Assembly (NCBI RefSeq): GCF_000876015.1
Contig: NZ_BBQM01000031.1
Location: forward strand, 51,672 to 115,671
Direction of reading: 5' to 3'
DNA: 64,000 nt
Source: Cupriavidus basilensis
Lineage (GTDB): Bacteria > Pseudomonadota > Gammaproteobacteria > Burkholderiales > Burkholderiaceae
The notes under the pieces were generated by a model that saw only the letters and a list, made by a program, of their open reading frames with translations, searched no databases and had not been told where the DNA came from. Numbering within the stretch: position 1 is the stretch's first letter; every line of letters begins with the position of its first letter. Positions 35,101 to 43,327 of the stretch are shown in pieces. A program made the position numbers and the translations under genes.

Positions 35101-35564
35101 ACCTCAACCTGCCGGACGCCTCGGGCTGGGACCTGTGCCGCATGCTGCGCGCGCTGCCGCAGCCGCCGCTGGTGGTGATCGTGTCCGCCAACGCGCACGA
35201 GAACACCGAGGAGGCGCGCGCCACGCACGGCTATTTCGCCTTCGTCAGCAAGCCGGTGCGCGAGGCCGAGCTGATCGAGGTGGTGCGGCGCGCGCTGGCG
35301 GCCGCCGCCGCCACTGCCAGCGACACCGCCAGCGCCACCGCTTCATCGGCGGCGCATCCGGCGCCGTCCGCCGACCTGCTGCGCGAGCTGCTGCTGCTCG
35401 GCGCCACCGGGCGCCAGCGCGCGCTCGAGGCGCAACTGGCGGAGCTGGCCGAAGGCGCCGACGCCAGCGCGCCGTGGGCCGCCCGCATGCTGGCGCTGGC
35501 GCGCAGCAATGCCGACGCATTCAACCATTCCCTAGGCGAGGCGCTCCATGAATCCCGCTCCTGA
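32187..35564 (+). CDS. NCS1 permease-like membrane sensor fused to a hybrid histidine kinase
   Basis: This 1125-residue protein starts at the ATG at 32187 (GGAG thirteen bases upstream). Residues about 10-490 resemble an NCS1 nucleobase/allantoin permease with some twelve membrane segments. A linker at 505-542 has eight cysteines (CxxC, C, CxxCC, C, C), a likely metal site. Two more membrane segments follow (575-595 and 615-635). The kinase has His690 in SHEMRAGLN, where the usual Thr-Pro after the His is Ala-Gly, an N box NLVSNAIKF (804-812), DTGPGID and GIGLGLAIV. A receiver with DD928-929, Asp972 and Lys1022 ends the protein. It is analogous in design to CbrA, which uses an SLC5 transporter. 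Between urt-fmd and its LuxR partner, it probably senses urea, amides or ureides. Whether it transports is unknown. Confidence 0.9.
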   Translation: MPTASQPVQRISKIRRDYNRWVADETLEDYALRFAPRTFRKWSAFRVANTAFGAVAFLALEAIGAAITLSYGFTNAMWAIGVVSLAIFLTGLPISYYAARHGLDMDLLARGAGFGYLGSTVTSLIYASFTFIFFALEAAIMAQAFELLFGLPRSFGYLLSALVVIPLVTHGVTLISRFQLWTQPLWLLLLALPYAAIAWREPGLYADFLSFNGRLAEGDGFSWHAFGAAATVTAALIAQIGEQVDFLRFMPELTRRNRLRWWSALIAAGPGWILLGAAKMAGGAFLAFVALQAEVPISHALEPTQMYLAGFARALGGAGPAWLAVALTGLFVLLSQTKINITNAYAGSLAWSNVFARLTHSHPGRVVWLGFNVLIAVMLMAMGVFEALEQVLALYAHLAVAWVGAIVGDLVISKPLGLSPRTIEFRRAYLFDINPAGFGAMMLASALSMLVHLGAFGETLRPASIGVGLALAIAFPPLIAFATHSRYYIARVPVDFGPRHKRVRCTICRNPFEVEDVAACPAYRGPICSLCCTLDARCGDRCKPGASAQEQIATALARVLPAGTPPVMARRIGQFCLVLAGMVFAFGTLLWLLYTQEQLSGSLYAAMQPRTGLFVKIFAGLLLFAAVAAWWLVLANESRAVAQEESERQNMLLQKEIDAHRHTDALLQGAKEAAEKANLAKSRFITGMSHEMRAGLNSILGYSQLLLRAPQLPGALREDVRTIGRAGEHLSSLVDGLLELSRIEAGKLRLAQEAVALEGLFDELVRMFRPLAAARGLAFHYRVEGALPTHVHGDPKRLRQIVINLVSNAIKFTEQGAVTLSVRHQRELATIVVSDTGPGIDAADQARIFDPFERAGGHDDREGIGLGLAIVRLLADLMGGEIRVRSAPGAGSEFAVRLYLPAVTAPLARRAAAPDSPLPANARVLVVDDRAAHRAVLLGFLAPLGLAVREAGEGAAVLPAVQRWQPQLVLLDLNLPDASGWDLCRMLRALPQPPLVVIVSANAHENTEEARATHGYFAFVSKPVREAELIEVVRRALAAAAATASDTASATASSAAHPAPSADLLRELLLLGATGRQRALEAQLAELAEGADASAPWAARMLALARSNADAFNHSLGEALHESRS

Positions 35565-36456
35565 CCTGCAGACCCGCGTGCTGGTGGTGGACGACAACGC
35601 CGACGCGCGCGGCTTCATCGCGCGCGCGCTCGGCGGCGAGGCGATGGCCGTGCACGCCGCCCACAGCGGCGACGCCGCGCTTGCCGCGCTGGCCTTCTTC
35701 GAGCCCGACGCGGTGCTGCTCGACGTGGACATGCCCGGCATGGACGGCTTCGCCACCTGCGCCGCGCTGGTCGACCGCCATGCCGACCTGCCGGTGATCT
35801 TCATGACGGGCCTGGGCGAGACCGGCCACATCGTGCGCGGCTTCGAGGTCGGCGGCTGCGACTACGTGACCAAGCCGGTGGCGATCGCCGAGGTGGTGGC
35901 GCGCGTGCGCTCGCACGCCGCCAAGGCGCGCCTGGCGCGCAGCGCGCGCGCGGCCGTGCTGGGCAGCGCGGTGCCGATGCTGGCCGCCGGCGCGGGCGGG
36001 CAACTGATGTGGATGAACGACAGCGCCGCGGCGCTGCTGCGCGCGCAGGACCTGGCCGCGGTGCCGCCGGGGCAATTGTTGCCGGCGCCGCTGGCCTCGG
36101 CGCTGGAGTCGCTGCGCGACGATGCCGGCCCGCAGTGCGCGCGCCTGGGCGCGCTGCAGCTGCGCCGGCTGACCGGCGTGAGCGCGGGCGTGACGGTGGT
36201 GGAGCTGGCGGCCTATGCCGCGCAGGCCGCCGGGGAGGGCGGCGTGGCCGGTGTGGCCGGCTCGGCCACCGAGCTGACGCCGCGCGAGGCGGAGGTGATG
36301 GTGTGGGTGGCGCGCGGCAAGACCAACCGCGACGTCGCCGAGATCCTCGGCATGAGCCCGCGCACGGTCAACAAGCATCTCGAGCACATCTACGAGAAGC
36401 TCGGCGTGGAGACGCGCACCGCGGCGGTGGCGGCGGCGCAGCGCGGCATGGCCTAG
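35548..36456 (+). CDS. Response regulator, REC plus LuxR-type HTH
   Basis: This 302-residue regulator overlaps the kinase gene by 17 bases and is surely its partner. The receiver (residues 10-125) has Asp15-Asp16, phosphoacceptor Asp59 in LLDVDMPGMDG, Thr87 and Lys109. A middle region of about 110 residues (QLMWMNDSAAALL) resembles a reduced PAS fold. The LuxR-type HTH lies at 238-298, with LTPREAEVMVWVARGKTNRD and MSPRTVNKHLEHIYEKLGVE. It most likely activates the divergent urt-fmd operon. A convergent gene follows after 47 bases. Confidence 0.92.
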   Translation: MNPAPDLQTRVLVVDDNADARGFIARALGGEAMAVHAAHSGDAALAALAFFEPDAVLLDVDMPGMDGFATCAALVDRHADLPVIFMTGLGETGHIVRGFEVGGCDYVTKPVAIAEVVARVRSHAAKARLARSARAAVLGSAVPMLAAGAGGQLMWMNDSAAALLRAQDLAAVPPGQLLPAPLASALESLRDDAGPQCARLGALQLRRLTGVSAGVTVVELAAYAAQAAGEGGVAGVAGSATELTPREAEVMVWVARGKTNRDVAEILGMSPRTVNKHLEHIYEKLGVETRTAAVAAAQRGMA

Positions 36457-36503
36457 GCCGGCCGCGCCGGCGGCGCGGTGCAGTGCGGCGAGATGCAGGC
36501 TGC

Positions 36504-37460
36504 CTAGTGCCCGCAGCGGTGGATTTCCACCGTCACGTGCGCGAGTTCCTCGTGCACGGACAGCGCCTCCTTCACGCGCGCCGGCGTGAGCGCGTCGTCG
36601 TGCGTCACCAGGCTGGCGATCACGGCGAACTTCTGCTTGCCCACGCGCCACACGTGCAGGTCGGCCACGCGCGTGCCTTCGGGGCCGTCGTCGAAGCCGG
36701 CCAGCACTTCGCGCACCTCGTCCACCACCGGGTGGTCCATCTCGCGGTCCAGCAGCACGGTGCCGGTCTGCCGCAGCAGGCCCAGCGCCCAGTGGCCGAC
36801 CAGCGCGGCGCCGGCCAGGCCCATCACCGGGTCGAGCCAGCCCAGGCCGAGCCACCAGCCGCCGGCCAGCGCCAGCACCGCCAGCACCGAGGTGGCGGCG
36901 TCGGCCAGCACGTGCAGGTAGGCCGAGCGCAGGTTCAGGTCGTGGTGGCCGTGGTGATCGTGGCCATGATCGTGTCCGTGGTCATGCCCGTGGTCATGTC
37001 CGTGATGGGCGCCGCCCAGGATCAGCGCGCACGCCAGGTTGACCAGCAGGCCGGCGATGGTCACGGCCAGCGCCTCGCGGTAGTGGATGGCCTGCGGGCT
37101 GAACAGCCGCTCGACCGAGCCGTACACCATCAGCGCGGCCACGCCGAGCAGGAAGATGGCGCTGGCGAAGCCGGCCAGCACCTCGATCCTCCACGCGCCG
37201 AAGGCGAAGCGCCGGTCGCCGGCATAGCGGCGCGCCGCGGCGTAGGCGAACGCGGTCAGGCCGATGGCCAGCGCGTGCGAGCTCATGTGCCAGCCGTCGG
37301 CCAGCAGCGCCATCGAGTTGAACCACAGGCCGGCGGCGATCTCGACGACCATGGTGGCGGCGGTGATCAGCATCACCAGGCGGGTGCCGCGCTCGGCGGC
37401 GCGGTTGCCGGTGTCGAAGACGTGGCTGTGGGTCCAGCGGGAGAGATCCTGGGTATGCAT
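36504..37460 (-). CDS. dmeF: CDF-family Co/Ni efflux protein DmeF
   Basis: This 318-residue protein starts at the ATG at 37460, giving the family N-terminus MHTQDLSRWTHSHVFDTGN. Six membrane segments are visible. Metal residues appear in ALLADGWHMSSHALA (HxxxD-type site in helix 2) and in YLHVLADAATSVL (helix 5). Between helices 4 and 5 lies a His/Asp-rich loop of repeated GHDH units, a metal-collecting region. The C-terminal domain reads GTRVADLHVWRVGKQKF. It exports cobalt or nickel from the cytoplasm. It is not obviously linked to its neighbours. No nickel/cobalt-sensing repressor gene is adjacent. Confidence 0.92.
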   Translation of the reverse strand: MHTQDLSRWTHSHVFDTGNRAAERGTRLVMLITAATMVVEIAAGLWFNSMALLADGWHMSSHALAIGLTAFAYAAARRYAGDRRFAFGAWRIEVLAGFASAIFLLGVAALMVYGSVERLFSPQAIHYREALAVTIAGLLVNLACALILGGAHHGHDHGHDHGHDHGHDHHGHHDLNLRSAYLHVLADAATSVLAVLALAGGWWLGLGWLDPVMGLAGAALVGHWALGLLRQTGTVLLDREMDHPVVDEVREVLAGFDDGPEGTRVADLHVWRVGKQKFAVIASLVTHDDALTPARVKEALSVHEELAHVTVEIHRCGH

Positions 37461-37663
37461 GGCGGTCCTGTGCAGCTTGGAAATATCGTCGGGCGCAAGC
37501 GTAACAGCGCGCGGCGCCACCGGGGCGATTCGTCCCTGCCGGCAGCATGGGCAGGCGCGCCGGCGCGGGCTGTCACGCGTCTCTGCTATTGTTGGCGCGC
37601 TGCCCGCCGCAGGCAAGGCACAAGATAACCCACAAGACACCCTACAAGACAGCGCCACAGACG

Positions 37664-39013
37664 ATGCATGCCTCCACCCTGACTTCCGCGGCCGCCCCGG
37701 CGCCGATCCCGCTGCGCCAGGCGTTCTGGTACTGGCTCAAGCTGGGCTTCATCAGCTTCGGCGGCCCGGCCGGGCAGATCGCCATCATGCACGAGGACCT
37801 GGTCGAGCGGCGCCGCTGGATCTCCGAGAGCCGTTTCCTGCACGCGCTCAACTACTGCATGGTGCTGCCCGGCCCCGAGGCGCAGCAGCTGGCCACCTAC
37901 ATCGGCTGGCTGATGCACCGCACCTGGGGCGGGGTGATCGCGGGCGGGCTGTTCGTGCTGCCTTCGCTGCTGATCCTGATGCTGCTGTCGTGGATCTACC
38001 TGCGCTTCGGCGAGGTGCCGGCGGTGGCCGGCGTGCTGTATGGCATCAAGCCGGCGGTGACGGCCATCGTGGTGTCGGCGGCGTGGCGCATCGGCTCGCG
38101 CACGCTCCGGAACGGCTGGCTGTGGGCCATCGCGGCGGCGTCGTTCGTGGCGATCTTCGCGCTCGGGCTGCCGTTCCCGGCCATCGTGGTGGCCGCCGCC
38201 GTGGCCGGCCACGTGGGCGGGCGCATCGCGCCGCAGCGCTTCGCCGGCGGCGGCGGGCATGGCGCCGGCAAGGCCGGGCACGGCCCGGCGCTGATCGACG
38301 ACCACACGCCCACGCCCGCGCACGCGCTGTTCTCGTGGCGGCGCTTCGCGCGCGTGCTGGCGGTGTTCCTGGCGGTATGGGCGCTGGCGCTGGGCGCGCT
38401 GGCGTGGCGCTACGGCTGGCAGGGCACGCTCACGCAGATGGGCTGGTTCTTCACCAAGGCCGCGCTGATGACCTTCGGCGGCGCCTACGCGGTGCTGCCC
38501 TATGTCTACCAGGGCGCGGTGGCGCATTTCCACTGGCTGACCGCGCCGCAGATGATCGACGGGCTGGCGCTGGGCGAGACCACGCCGGGCCCGCTCATCA
38601 TGGTGGTGGCCTTCGTCGGTTTCGTCGGCGGCTGGACCCACGCCGTGTTCGGCGCCCACGCGCTGGTGGCCTCGGCGGTGGCGGCGGCCGCGGTGGTGAC
38701 GTTCTTCACCTTCCTGCCGTCCTTCCTGTTCATCCTGCTGGGCGGCCCGTTCGTGGAAAGCACGCACGGCAACCTGAAGTTCACCGCGCCGCTGACCGCC
38801 ATCACGGCGGCGGTGGTCGGCGTGATCGTCAACCTGGCGGTGTTCTTCGCCTATCACGTGCTGTGGCCGGCCGGGCTGCAAGGCCGCTTCGACTGGTCCT
38901 CGGCGCTGATCGGGCTGGCCGCGGCGGTGGCGCTGTTCCGCTTCAAGGCCGGCGTGATCCCGGTGATCCTGGGCTGCGGGCTGGCCGGCATGGCCATCGT
39001 GCTGCTGCGCTGA
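37664..39013 (+). CDS. chrA: Chromate transporter, long-chain ChrA
   Basis: This 449-residue inner-membrane protein starts at the ATG at 37664. It has two homologous halves typical of long-chain CHR proteins. The first carries FWYWLKLGFISFGGPAGQIA and MVLPGPEAQQLATYIGWLMH; the second carries FFTKAALMTFGGAYAVLPYV and LALGETTPGPLIMVVAFVGF. The FGGP and PGP motifs are intact in both. It would export chromate, or sulphate-like oxyanions in some relatives. A Gly/His-rich loop (GGGGHGAGKAGHGP) separates the halves. No chrB or chrF regulator is next to it. It shares a 203-base divergent region with dmeF. Confidence 0.92.
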   Translation: MHASTLTSAAAPAPIPLRQAFWYWLKLGFISFGGPAGQIAIMHEDLVERRRWISESRFLHALNYCMVLPGPEAQQLATYIGWLMHRTWGGVIAGGLFVLPSLLILMLLSWIYLRFGEVPAVAGVLYGIKPAVTAIVVSAAWRIGSRTLRNGWLWAIAAASFVAIFALGLPFPAIVVAAAVAGHVGGRIAPQRFAGGGGHGAGKAGHGPALIDDHTPTPAHALFSWRRFARVLAVFLAVWALALGALAWRYGWQGTLTQMGWFFTKAALMTFGGAYAVLPYVYQGAVAHFHWLTAPQMIDGLALGETTPGPLIMVVAFVGFVGGWTHAVFGAHALVASAVAAAAVVTFFTFLPSFLFILLGGPFVESTHGNLKFTAPLTAITAAVVGVIVNLAVFFAYHVLWPAGLQGRFDWSSALIGLAAAVALFRFKAGVIPVILGCGLAGMAIVLLR

Positions 39014-39038
39014 GTCCGCCAGCCGCCGCTGCCAGCCG

Positions 39039-39959
39039 CTACCAGCCGCTGTAAGGCGCGTCCGGCGCGCGGTGTGCGGCGAAATGCCGCGCCAGGTAGT
39101 CGACGAAGGCGCGCACCTTGGCGGTGAGATGGTCGCGCGTGAGGAACACGGCGGACACGTCCGCCGGCGGCGTCGACCACTCCGCCAGCACCTGGCGCAG
39201 CCGGCCCGAGCGCAGCATCGGCGCCACTTCCCATTCCGAGCGCATCAGGATGCCGTGGCCCTGCAGGGCCCAGCCCAGCGCGACCTCGCCGTCGTTGGTG
39301 CTGGCCGGGCCGCGCACCTTGACGGTCTCCTGGCGGCTGGCCGAGCGCAGGTGCCAGGTGCCGTAGGTGACGTCGCTCTCGCGCAGCACGATGCAGCGGT
39401 GCCGCTGCAGCTCGCGCGGCGAGGCCGGCTCGCCGTGGCTGGCCAGGTAGCGCGGCGCGGCGCACAGCAGGCGGCGGTTGTGGGCGAGCGGGCGCGCGGT
39501 CAGGCGGGCGTCGGGCAGGCCGCCCACGCGGATGCCCACGTCGAAGCCGGCCTCGGCCAGGTTGAGCGGCCGGTCGGTCAGCTCGAGCTGCACCTCCACT
39601 TCCGGGCAGGCCAGCAGGAAGGCGCCCACCGCCGGCGCCACGTGGCGCCGGCCGAAGCCGAGCGTGGCATTGACGCGCAGCAGCCCGCGCGGCGCCACGC
39701 GGCTGCCGCCCAGGCCCTGCTCCAGCTCCTCCAGCTCGGCCAGGATGCGCGCGCCCTGTTCCAGGTAGGCCTCGCCCTCCTGCGTCACGCTCAGGCGCCG
39801 CGTGGTGCGGTGGAGCAGGCGCACGCCCAGGCGCGCCTCCAGCGCGGCCAGCCGCTTGCTGGCGGCCGACGGCGTGATGCCGAACTGCTGCGCCGCGCCG
39901 GCCAGGCTGCCGCGCTTGACCAGGGTGACGAAGAAGGCGAGATCGGAGAAGGTATCCAA
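39039..39959 (-). CDS. LysR-family transcriptional regulator
   Basis: This 306-residue LysR protein probably starts with TTG at 39959, giving the normal opening LDTFSDLAFFVTLVKRGSLAG (as Met). Longer frames upstream would run through a TATAAT box at 40006-40011, so they are unlikely. The HTH reads AAQQFGITPSAASKRLAALE. The ligand domain is of the form seen in regulators with RVGGLPDARLTARPLA. It is divergent to the Bug-LeuCD-dehalogenase genes, with 143 bases between, and is the obvious regulator of that unit, activated by its substrate. Confidence 0.88.
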   Translation of the reverse strand: MDTFSDLAFFVTLVKRGSLAGAAQQFGITPSAASKRLAALEARLGVRLLHRTTRRLSVTQEGEAYLEQGARILAELEELEQGLGGSRVAPRGLLRVNATLGFGRRHVAPAVGAFLLACPEVEVQLELTDRPLNLAEAGFDVGIRVGGLPDARLTARPLAHNRRLLCAAPRYLASHGEPASPRELQRHRCIVLRESDVTYGTWHLRSASRQETVKVRGPASTNDGEVALGWALQGHGILMRSEWEVAPMLRSGRLRQVLAEWSTPPADVSAVFLTRDHLTAKVRAFVDYLARHFAAHRAPDAPYSGW

Positions 39960-40005
39960 ACGGGAATTGGTGAACTGAAGGACCGAATGAAAGTCTGTGG
40001 ATGAA

Positions 40006-40011
40006 ATTATA
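40006..40011 (-). promoter_or_regulatory. -10 box (TATAAT) of the LysR gene
   Basis: TATAAT on the minus strand, 47 bases before the TTG start at 39959. No good -35 is visible 17 bases upstream. The box limits the start choice: it would place transcription inside any longer reading of the gene. Confidence 0.45.
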
Positions 40012-40102
40012 GCGGCGCGTTCAATGGTTACACTGGCATCTCCATAAAACAGCGCGGCGGAAGCGTTCCCGTTTCCAAGCCGCCGGACCAAGGAGACCCA
40101 CC

Positions 40103-41122
40103 ATGACCCGCTTTACCGCGACCCGCGCGTTGACCACCCTGGCCCGCCGCGTGCGCCGGGCCCCGGCTGCCGCGCTTGGCGCGCTCGCCCTGTGCGCCGC
40201 GCTGGCGCCCGCCGGCGCCGCCGAGACCTTCCCGGCGCGCCCGATCCGCCTGATCGTGCCGTTCGCGCCGGGCGGCAGCGTGGACATCGCCGCGCGCCTG
40301 ATCACCGAAGCGTGGGGCCGCCAGCTCGGCCAGCCGGTGGTGGCGGACAACCGCGCCGGCGCCTCCGGCAACATCGGCATGGACCAGGCCGCCAAGGCCA
40401 GGCCGGACGGCTACACGCTGGCCATCAACAACGTGGCGCTGGCGGTCAATCCTTCGCTGTTCGCCAGGCTGCCGTTCGACACCGAGCGCGACCTGATGTC
40501 GGTCGGCACGATGGGCACCTCGCAGCATGTGCTGGTGGTCACCAACAGCCTGCCGGCCAAGGACGTGAAGCAGCTGATCGCGCTGGCGAAGAGCGAGCCC
40601 GGCAAGCTGAGCTTCGGCTCGGCCGGCACCGGCAGCACCCTCCACATGGCGGCGGAGCTGTTCAAGTCCGAGTCCGGCGCCAACATCCTGCACGTGCCCT
40701 ACAAGGGCGGCGGCCCGGCCATGCTCGACACCATCGCCGGCCAGGTGCAGATCAGCTTCCCGGTGCTGTCGGCCGCGCAGCAGCAGGTGCAGGCCGGCAA
40801 GCTGCGCGCGCTGGCGGTGACCGGGCCCAAGCGCTCGCCGCTGATGCCGGGCGTGCCGACCGTCGCCGAGGCGGGCCTGCCCAACTACACGTTCGAGACC
40901 TGGTTCATCGTCAGCGCGCCGGCCGGCACGCCCAAGGACGTCATCGCCACGCTCAACCGCACGCTGAACCAGGCGCTGTCCACGCCGGAGATGAAGGCGC
41001 GCCTGCTCAAGGAAGGCTTCGAGCCGCTCACCATGAGCCCGGCCCAGGCCGACGCCATGCTGCACAAGGAAACCCTGCGCTGGGCCGCGCAGATCAAGCA
41101 GGCCGGCATCACGCCGGAATAG
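40103..41122 (+). CDS. Bug/TctC-type tripartite tricarboxylate binding protein
   Basis: This 339-residue periplasmic protein has a long signal peptide (cleavage near residue 40, LAPAGAAE-TFPARP). The mature start FPARPIRLIVPFAPGGSVDI and the segments NRAGASGNIGMDQAAKA and NILHVPYKGGGPAMLDTIAG are standard Bug features. Such proteins bind small carboxylates. There is no TctAB membrane pair nearby, which is usual for orphan Bug proteins of this group. It opens a unit with LeuCD-like and dehalogenase-type genes, so the ligand is probably the hydroxy- or halo-acid that the unit degrades. Confidence 0.93.
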   Translation: MTRFTATRALTTLARRVRRAPAAALGALALCAALAPAGAAETFPARPIRLIVPFAPGGSVDIAARLITEAWGRQLGQPVVADNRAGASGNIGMDQAAKARPDGYTLAINNVALAVNPSLFARLPFDTERDLMSVGTMGTSQHVLVVTNSLPAKDVKQLIALAKSEPGKLSFGSAGTGSTLHMAAELFKSESGANILHVPYKGGGPAMLDTIAGQVQISFPVLSAAQQQVQAGKLRALAVTGPKRSPLMPGVPTVAEAGLPNYTFETWFIVSAPAGTPKDVIATLNRTLNQALSTPEMKARLLKEGFEPLTMSPAQADAMLHKETLRWAAQIKQAGITPE

Positions 41123-41190
41123 CCGTGCCGCGCGGCGGCCACCGCCGCCGGCCGGCTACCCACAAACAAGCACCCACAAGCACAAGTCTC

Positions 41191-42609
41191 ATGCCAGGCC
41201 GTACCTTTTACCGCAAGCTGGTGGATTCGCATACCGTGGCGGCGCTCGACGCCGACCACGTGCTGCTCTACGCGGATCTGCACCTGATGAACGAATACAC
41301 CAGCCCGCAGGCGTTCGCCGGGCTGGCCGAGCACGGGCGCGCGGTGCCCGCGCCGGGCCAGCAGGTGGCGGTGGTGGACCACATCATCCCCACCCACGCG
41401 GAAAGTCCGCGCCGCATCCAGGACCCGGCCTCCGCCTTGCAGGCGCGCAACCTCAAGCGCAACTGCGAGCGGCACGGCATCGCGCTGTTCGACACCGACG
41501 ACGCGCTGCAGGGCATCGAGCACGTGATCGCGCCCGAGCACGGCATGATCCGCCCGGGCATGGTGGTGCTGTGCGGCGACAGCCATACCACCACCTACGG
41601 CGCGCTGGGCGCGCTCGGCTTCGGCATCGGCACCTCGGAGGTCGAGCACGTGCTGGCCACGCAGACGCTGGTGTACCGCGTGGCGCGGGACATGCGCATC
41701 CGCGTGGACGGCACGCTGCCGCGCGGCGCCACCGCCAAGGACCTGATCCTGCACGTCATCAGCCGCATCGGCGCGCAGGGCGCGCGCGGCTACGTGGTGG
41801 AGTTCTGCGGCAGCGCCATCGGCGCGCTGTCCGTGGAGGCGCGCATGACCCTGTGCAACATGACGGTGGAAGCCGGCGCGCGCGGCGCGCTGATCGCCCC
41901 CGACGCGCGCACCGTCGATTACGTGCTGGCGCGCGCGCCGGATATCGCCGGCGAGCTGCGCGAGCGCGCGCTGGCCTGCTGGCGCGAGCTGCATTCCGAC
42001 GCCGATGCGCGTTTCGACAGCGAGCTCGCGTTCGACGCCAGCCACGTCGCGCCCTACGTCAGCTGGGGCACCAGCCCCGACCAGGCCATCGCCATCGACG
42101 CGCGCGTGCCGCTGCCCGCGGACGCCGCCGACGACGTGGCGCGCAGCGCCGCCGCGCGCGCGCTCGACTACATCGGCCTGGAGGCCGGCGCCACGCTCGA
42201 AGGGCTGCCGGTGCAGCGCGTGTTCATCGGCTCGTGCACCAACGGGCGCATCGAAGACCTGCGCGCGGTGGCCGGCATCGTGCGCGGACGCCGCGTGGCC
42301 GAGGGCGTGCGCGCGATGGTGGTGCCGGGCTCGGGCGCGGTGCGCGCCCAGGCCGAGGAAGAGGGCATCGCGCAGGTGCTGCGCGACGCCGGTTTCGAGT
42401 GGCGCAAGCCGGGCTGCTCGATGTGCCTGGCCATGAACGACGACGTGCTGGCGCCCGGCGAGCGCTGCGCCTCCACCACCAACCGCAATTTCGAGGGACG
42501 CCAGGGGCGCGCCGGGCGCACCCACCTGATGAGTCCCGCGATGGCCGCCGCCGCGGCCCTGACCGGCTGCATCACCGACGTGCGCCGCCTGGAGCAGACC
42601 GATGCCTGA
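41191..42609 (+). CDS. LeuC-type hydro-lyase, large subunit
   Basis: This 472-residue aconitase-superfamily protein is the iron-sulphur subunit. GDSHTTTYGALGALGFGIGT is the substrate/cluster segment, and the cluster cysteines are in GSCTNGRIEDLR and GCSMCLAMNDD. The neighbours are a Bug protein, LeuD and a dehalogenase-type hydrolase, not leuA and leuB. It is therefore probably a catabolic paralogue acting on a citramalate- or malate-like substrate and not the housekeeping isopropylmalate isomerase. The start ATG at 41191 has no strong ribosome binding site. Its end overlaps leuD by eight bases. Confidence 0.85.
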   Translation: MPGRTFYRKLVDSHTVAALDADHVLLYADLHLMNEYTSPQAFAGLAEHGRAVPAPGQQVAVVDHIIPTHAESPRRIQDPASALQARNLKRNCERHGIALFDTDDALQGIEHVIAPEHGMIRPGMVVLCGDSHTTTYGALGALGFGIGTSEVEHVLATQTLVYRVARDMRIRVDGTLPRGATAKDLILHVISRIGAQGARGYVVEFCGSAIGALSVEARMTLCNMTVEAGARGALIAPDARTVDYVLARAPDIAGELRERALACWRELHSDADARFDSELAFDASHVAPYVSWGTSPDQAIAIDARVPLPADAADDVARSAAARALDYIGLEAGATLEGLPVQRVFIGSCTNGRIEDLRAVAGIVRGRRVAEGVRAMVVPGSGAVRAQAEEEGIAQVLRDAGFEWRKPGCSMCLAMNDDVLAPGERCASTTNRNFEGRQGRAGRTHLMSPAMAAAAALTGCITDVRRLEQTDA

Positions 42610-43300
42610 CAACCGTAGCGAAATCCGCACCGAAAGCCAGACCGGACACGGCGCAAGCCAGGCCGGACACGACCTGATCGCCGCCACTGGCGCGCCGCTG
42701 CCGGTGGGCAACCTCGACACCGACCAGATCATGCCCAAGCAGTTCCTGCGCATCATCGACAAGGCCGGGCTGGACCGCGGGCTGCTGTACGACATGCGCT
42801 TCGACGCCGAGGGCGCGCCGCGCCCGGACTTCGTGCTCAACCAGCCGCAGTACCAGGGCGCCGGCGTGCTGGTGGCCGGGCCCAACTTCGGCTGCGGCTC
42901 CAGCCGCGAGCACGCGGTGTGGGGGCTGCAGCAGTTCGGCATCCGCGCGGTGATCGCGCCGAGCTTCGGCGAGATCTTCTACTCCAACGCCATCAACAAC
43001 CGCCTGCTGCTGGTGATGCTGCCGCAGGCCGAGGTGGACGCGCTGATGGCCGCGGTGTCGGCGCCCGCGCCCGCGCGCATCGAGATCGACCTGGCCGCCA
43101 TGACCGTGCGCGCCGGCGCGCTGTGCTTCGGCTTCGCGCTGGCCGAGCGCCACCGCCTGATGTTCCGCCAGGGCCTGGACATGATCGGCGCTACGCTGGC
43201 GCAGCAGGCGCGCATAGCGGAATTCGCGCGGCGCCATCACAATGCACAGCCGTGGCTGCAGGATGTCGCGGCCCGGACGATGGCGCGGCTGTCCGCCTAG
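42602..43300 (+). CDS. LeuD-type hydro-lyase, small subunit
   Basis: This 232-residue protein completes the dehydratase with the preceding subunit. LDTDQIMPKQFLR and GPNFGCGSSREHAVW are LeuD signatures, and the latter holds the substrate-binding Ser-Arg. IFYSNAINNRLLLV follows. The N-terminus carries an extra 25 residues (SEIRTESQTGHGASQAGH) not found in housekeeping LeuD. It overlaps leuC by eight bases and so should be made in equal amounts. Confidence 0.88.
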   Translation: MPDNRSEIRTESQTGHGASQAGHDLIAATGAPLPVGNLDTDQIMPKQFLRIIDKAGLDRGLLYDMRFDAEGAPRPDFVLNQPQYQGAGVLVAGPNFGCGSSREHAVWGLQQFGIRAVIAPSFGEIFYSNAINNRLLLVMLPQAEVDALMAAVSAPAPARIEIDLAAMTVRAGALCFGFALAERHRLMFRQGLDMIGATLAQQARIAEFARRHHNAQPWLQDVAARTMARLSA

Positions 43301-43327
43301 GCGCGGCCGCATTCAGGAGGACCGATC

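Noticed and set aside
32175..35228. About 1000-residue minus-strand frame over the sensor kinase
   Set aside because: Same antisense composition; the plus strand has the kinase motifs.
41191..43300. Housekeeping leucine-biosynthesis leuCD
   Set aside because: No leuA or leuB nearby; linked to a Bug protein and a dehalogenase-type hydrolase.
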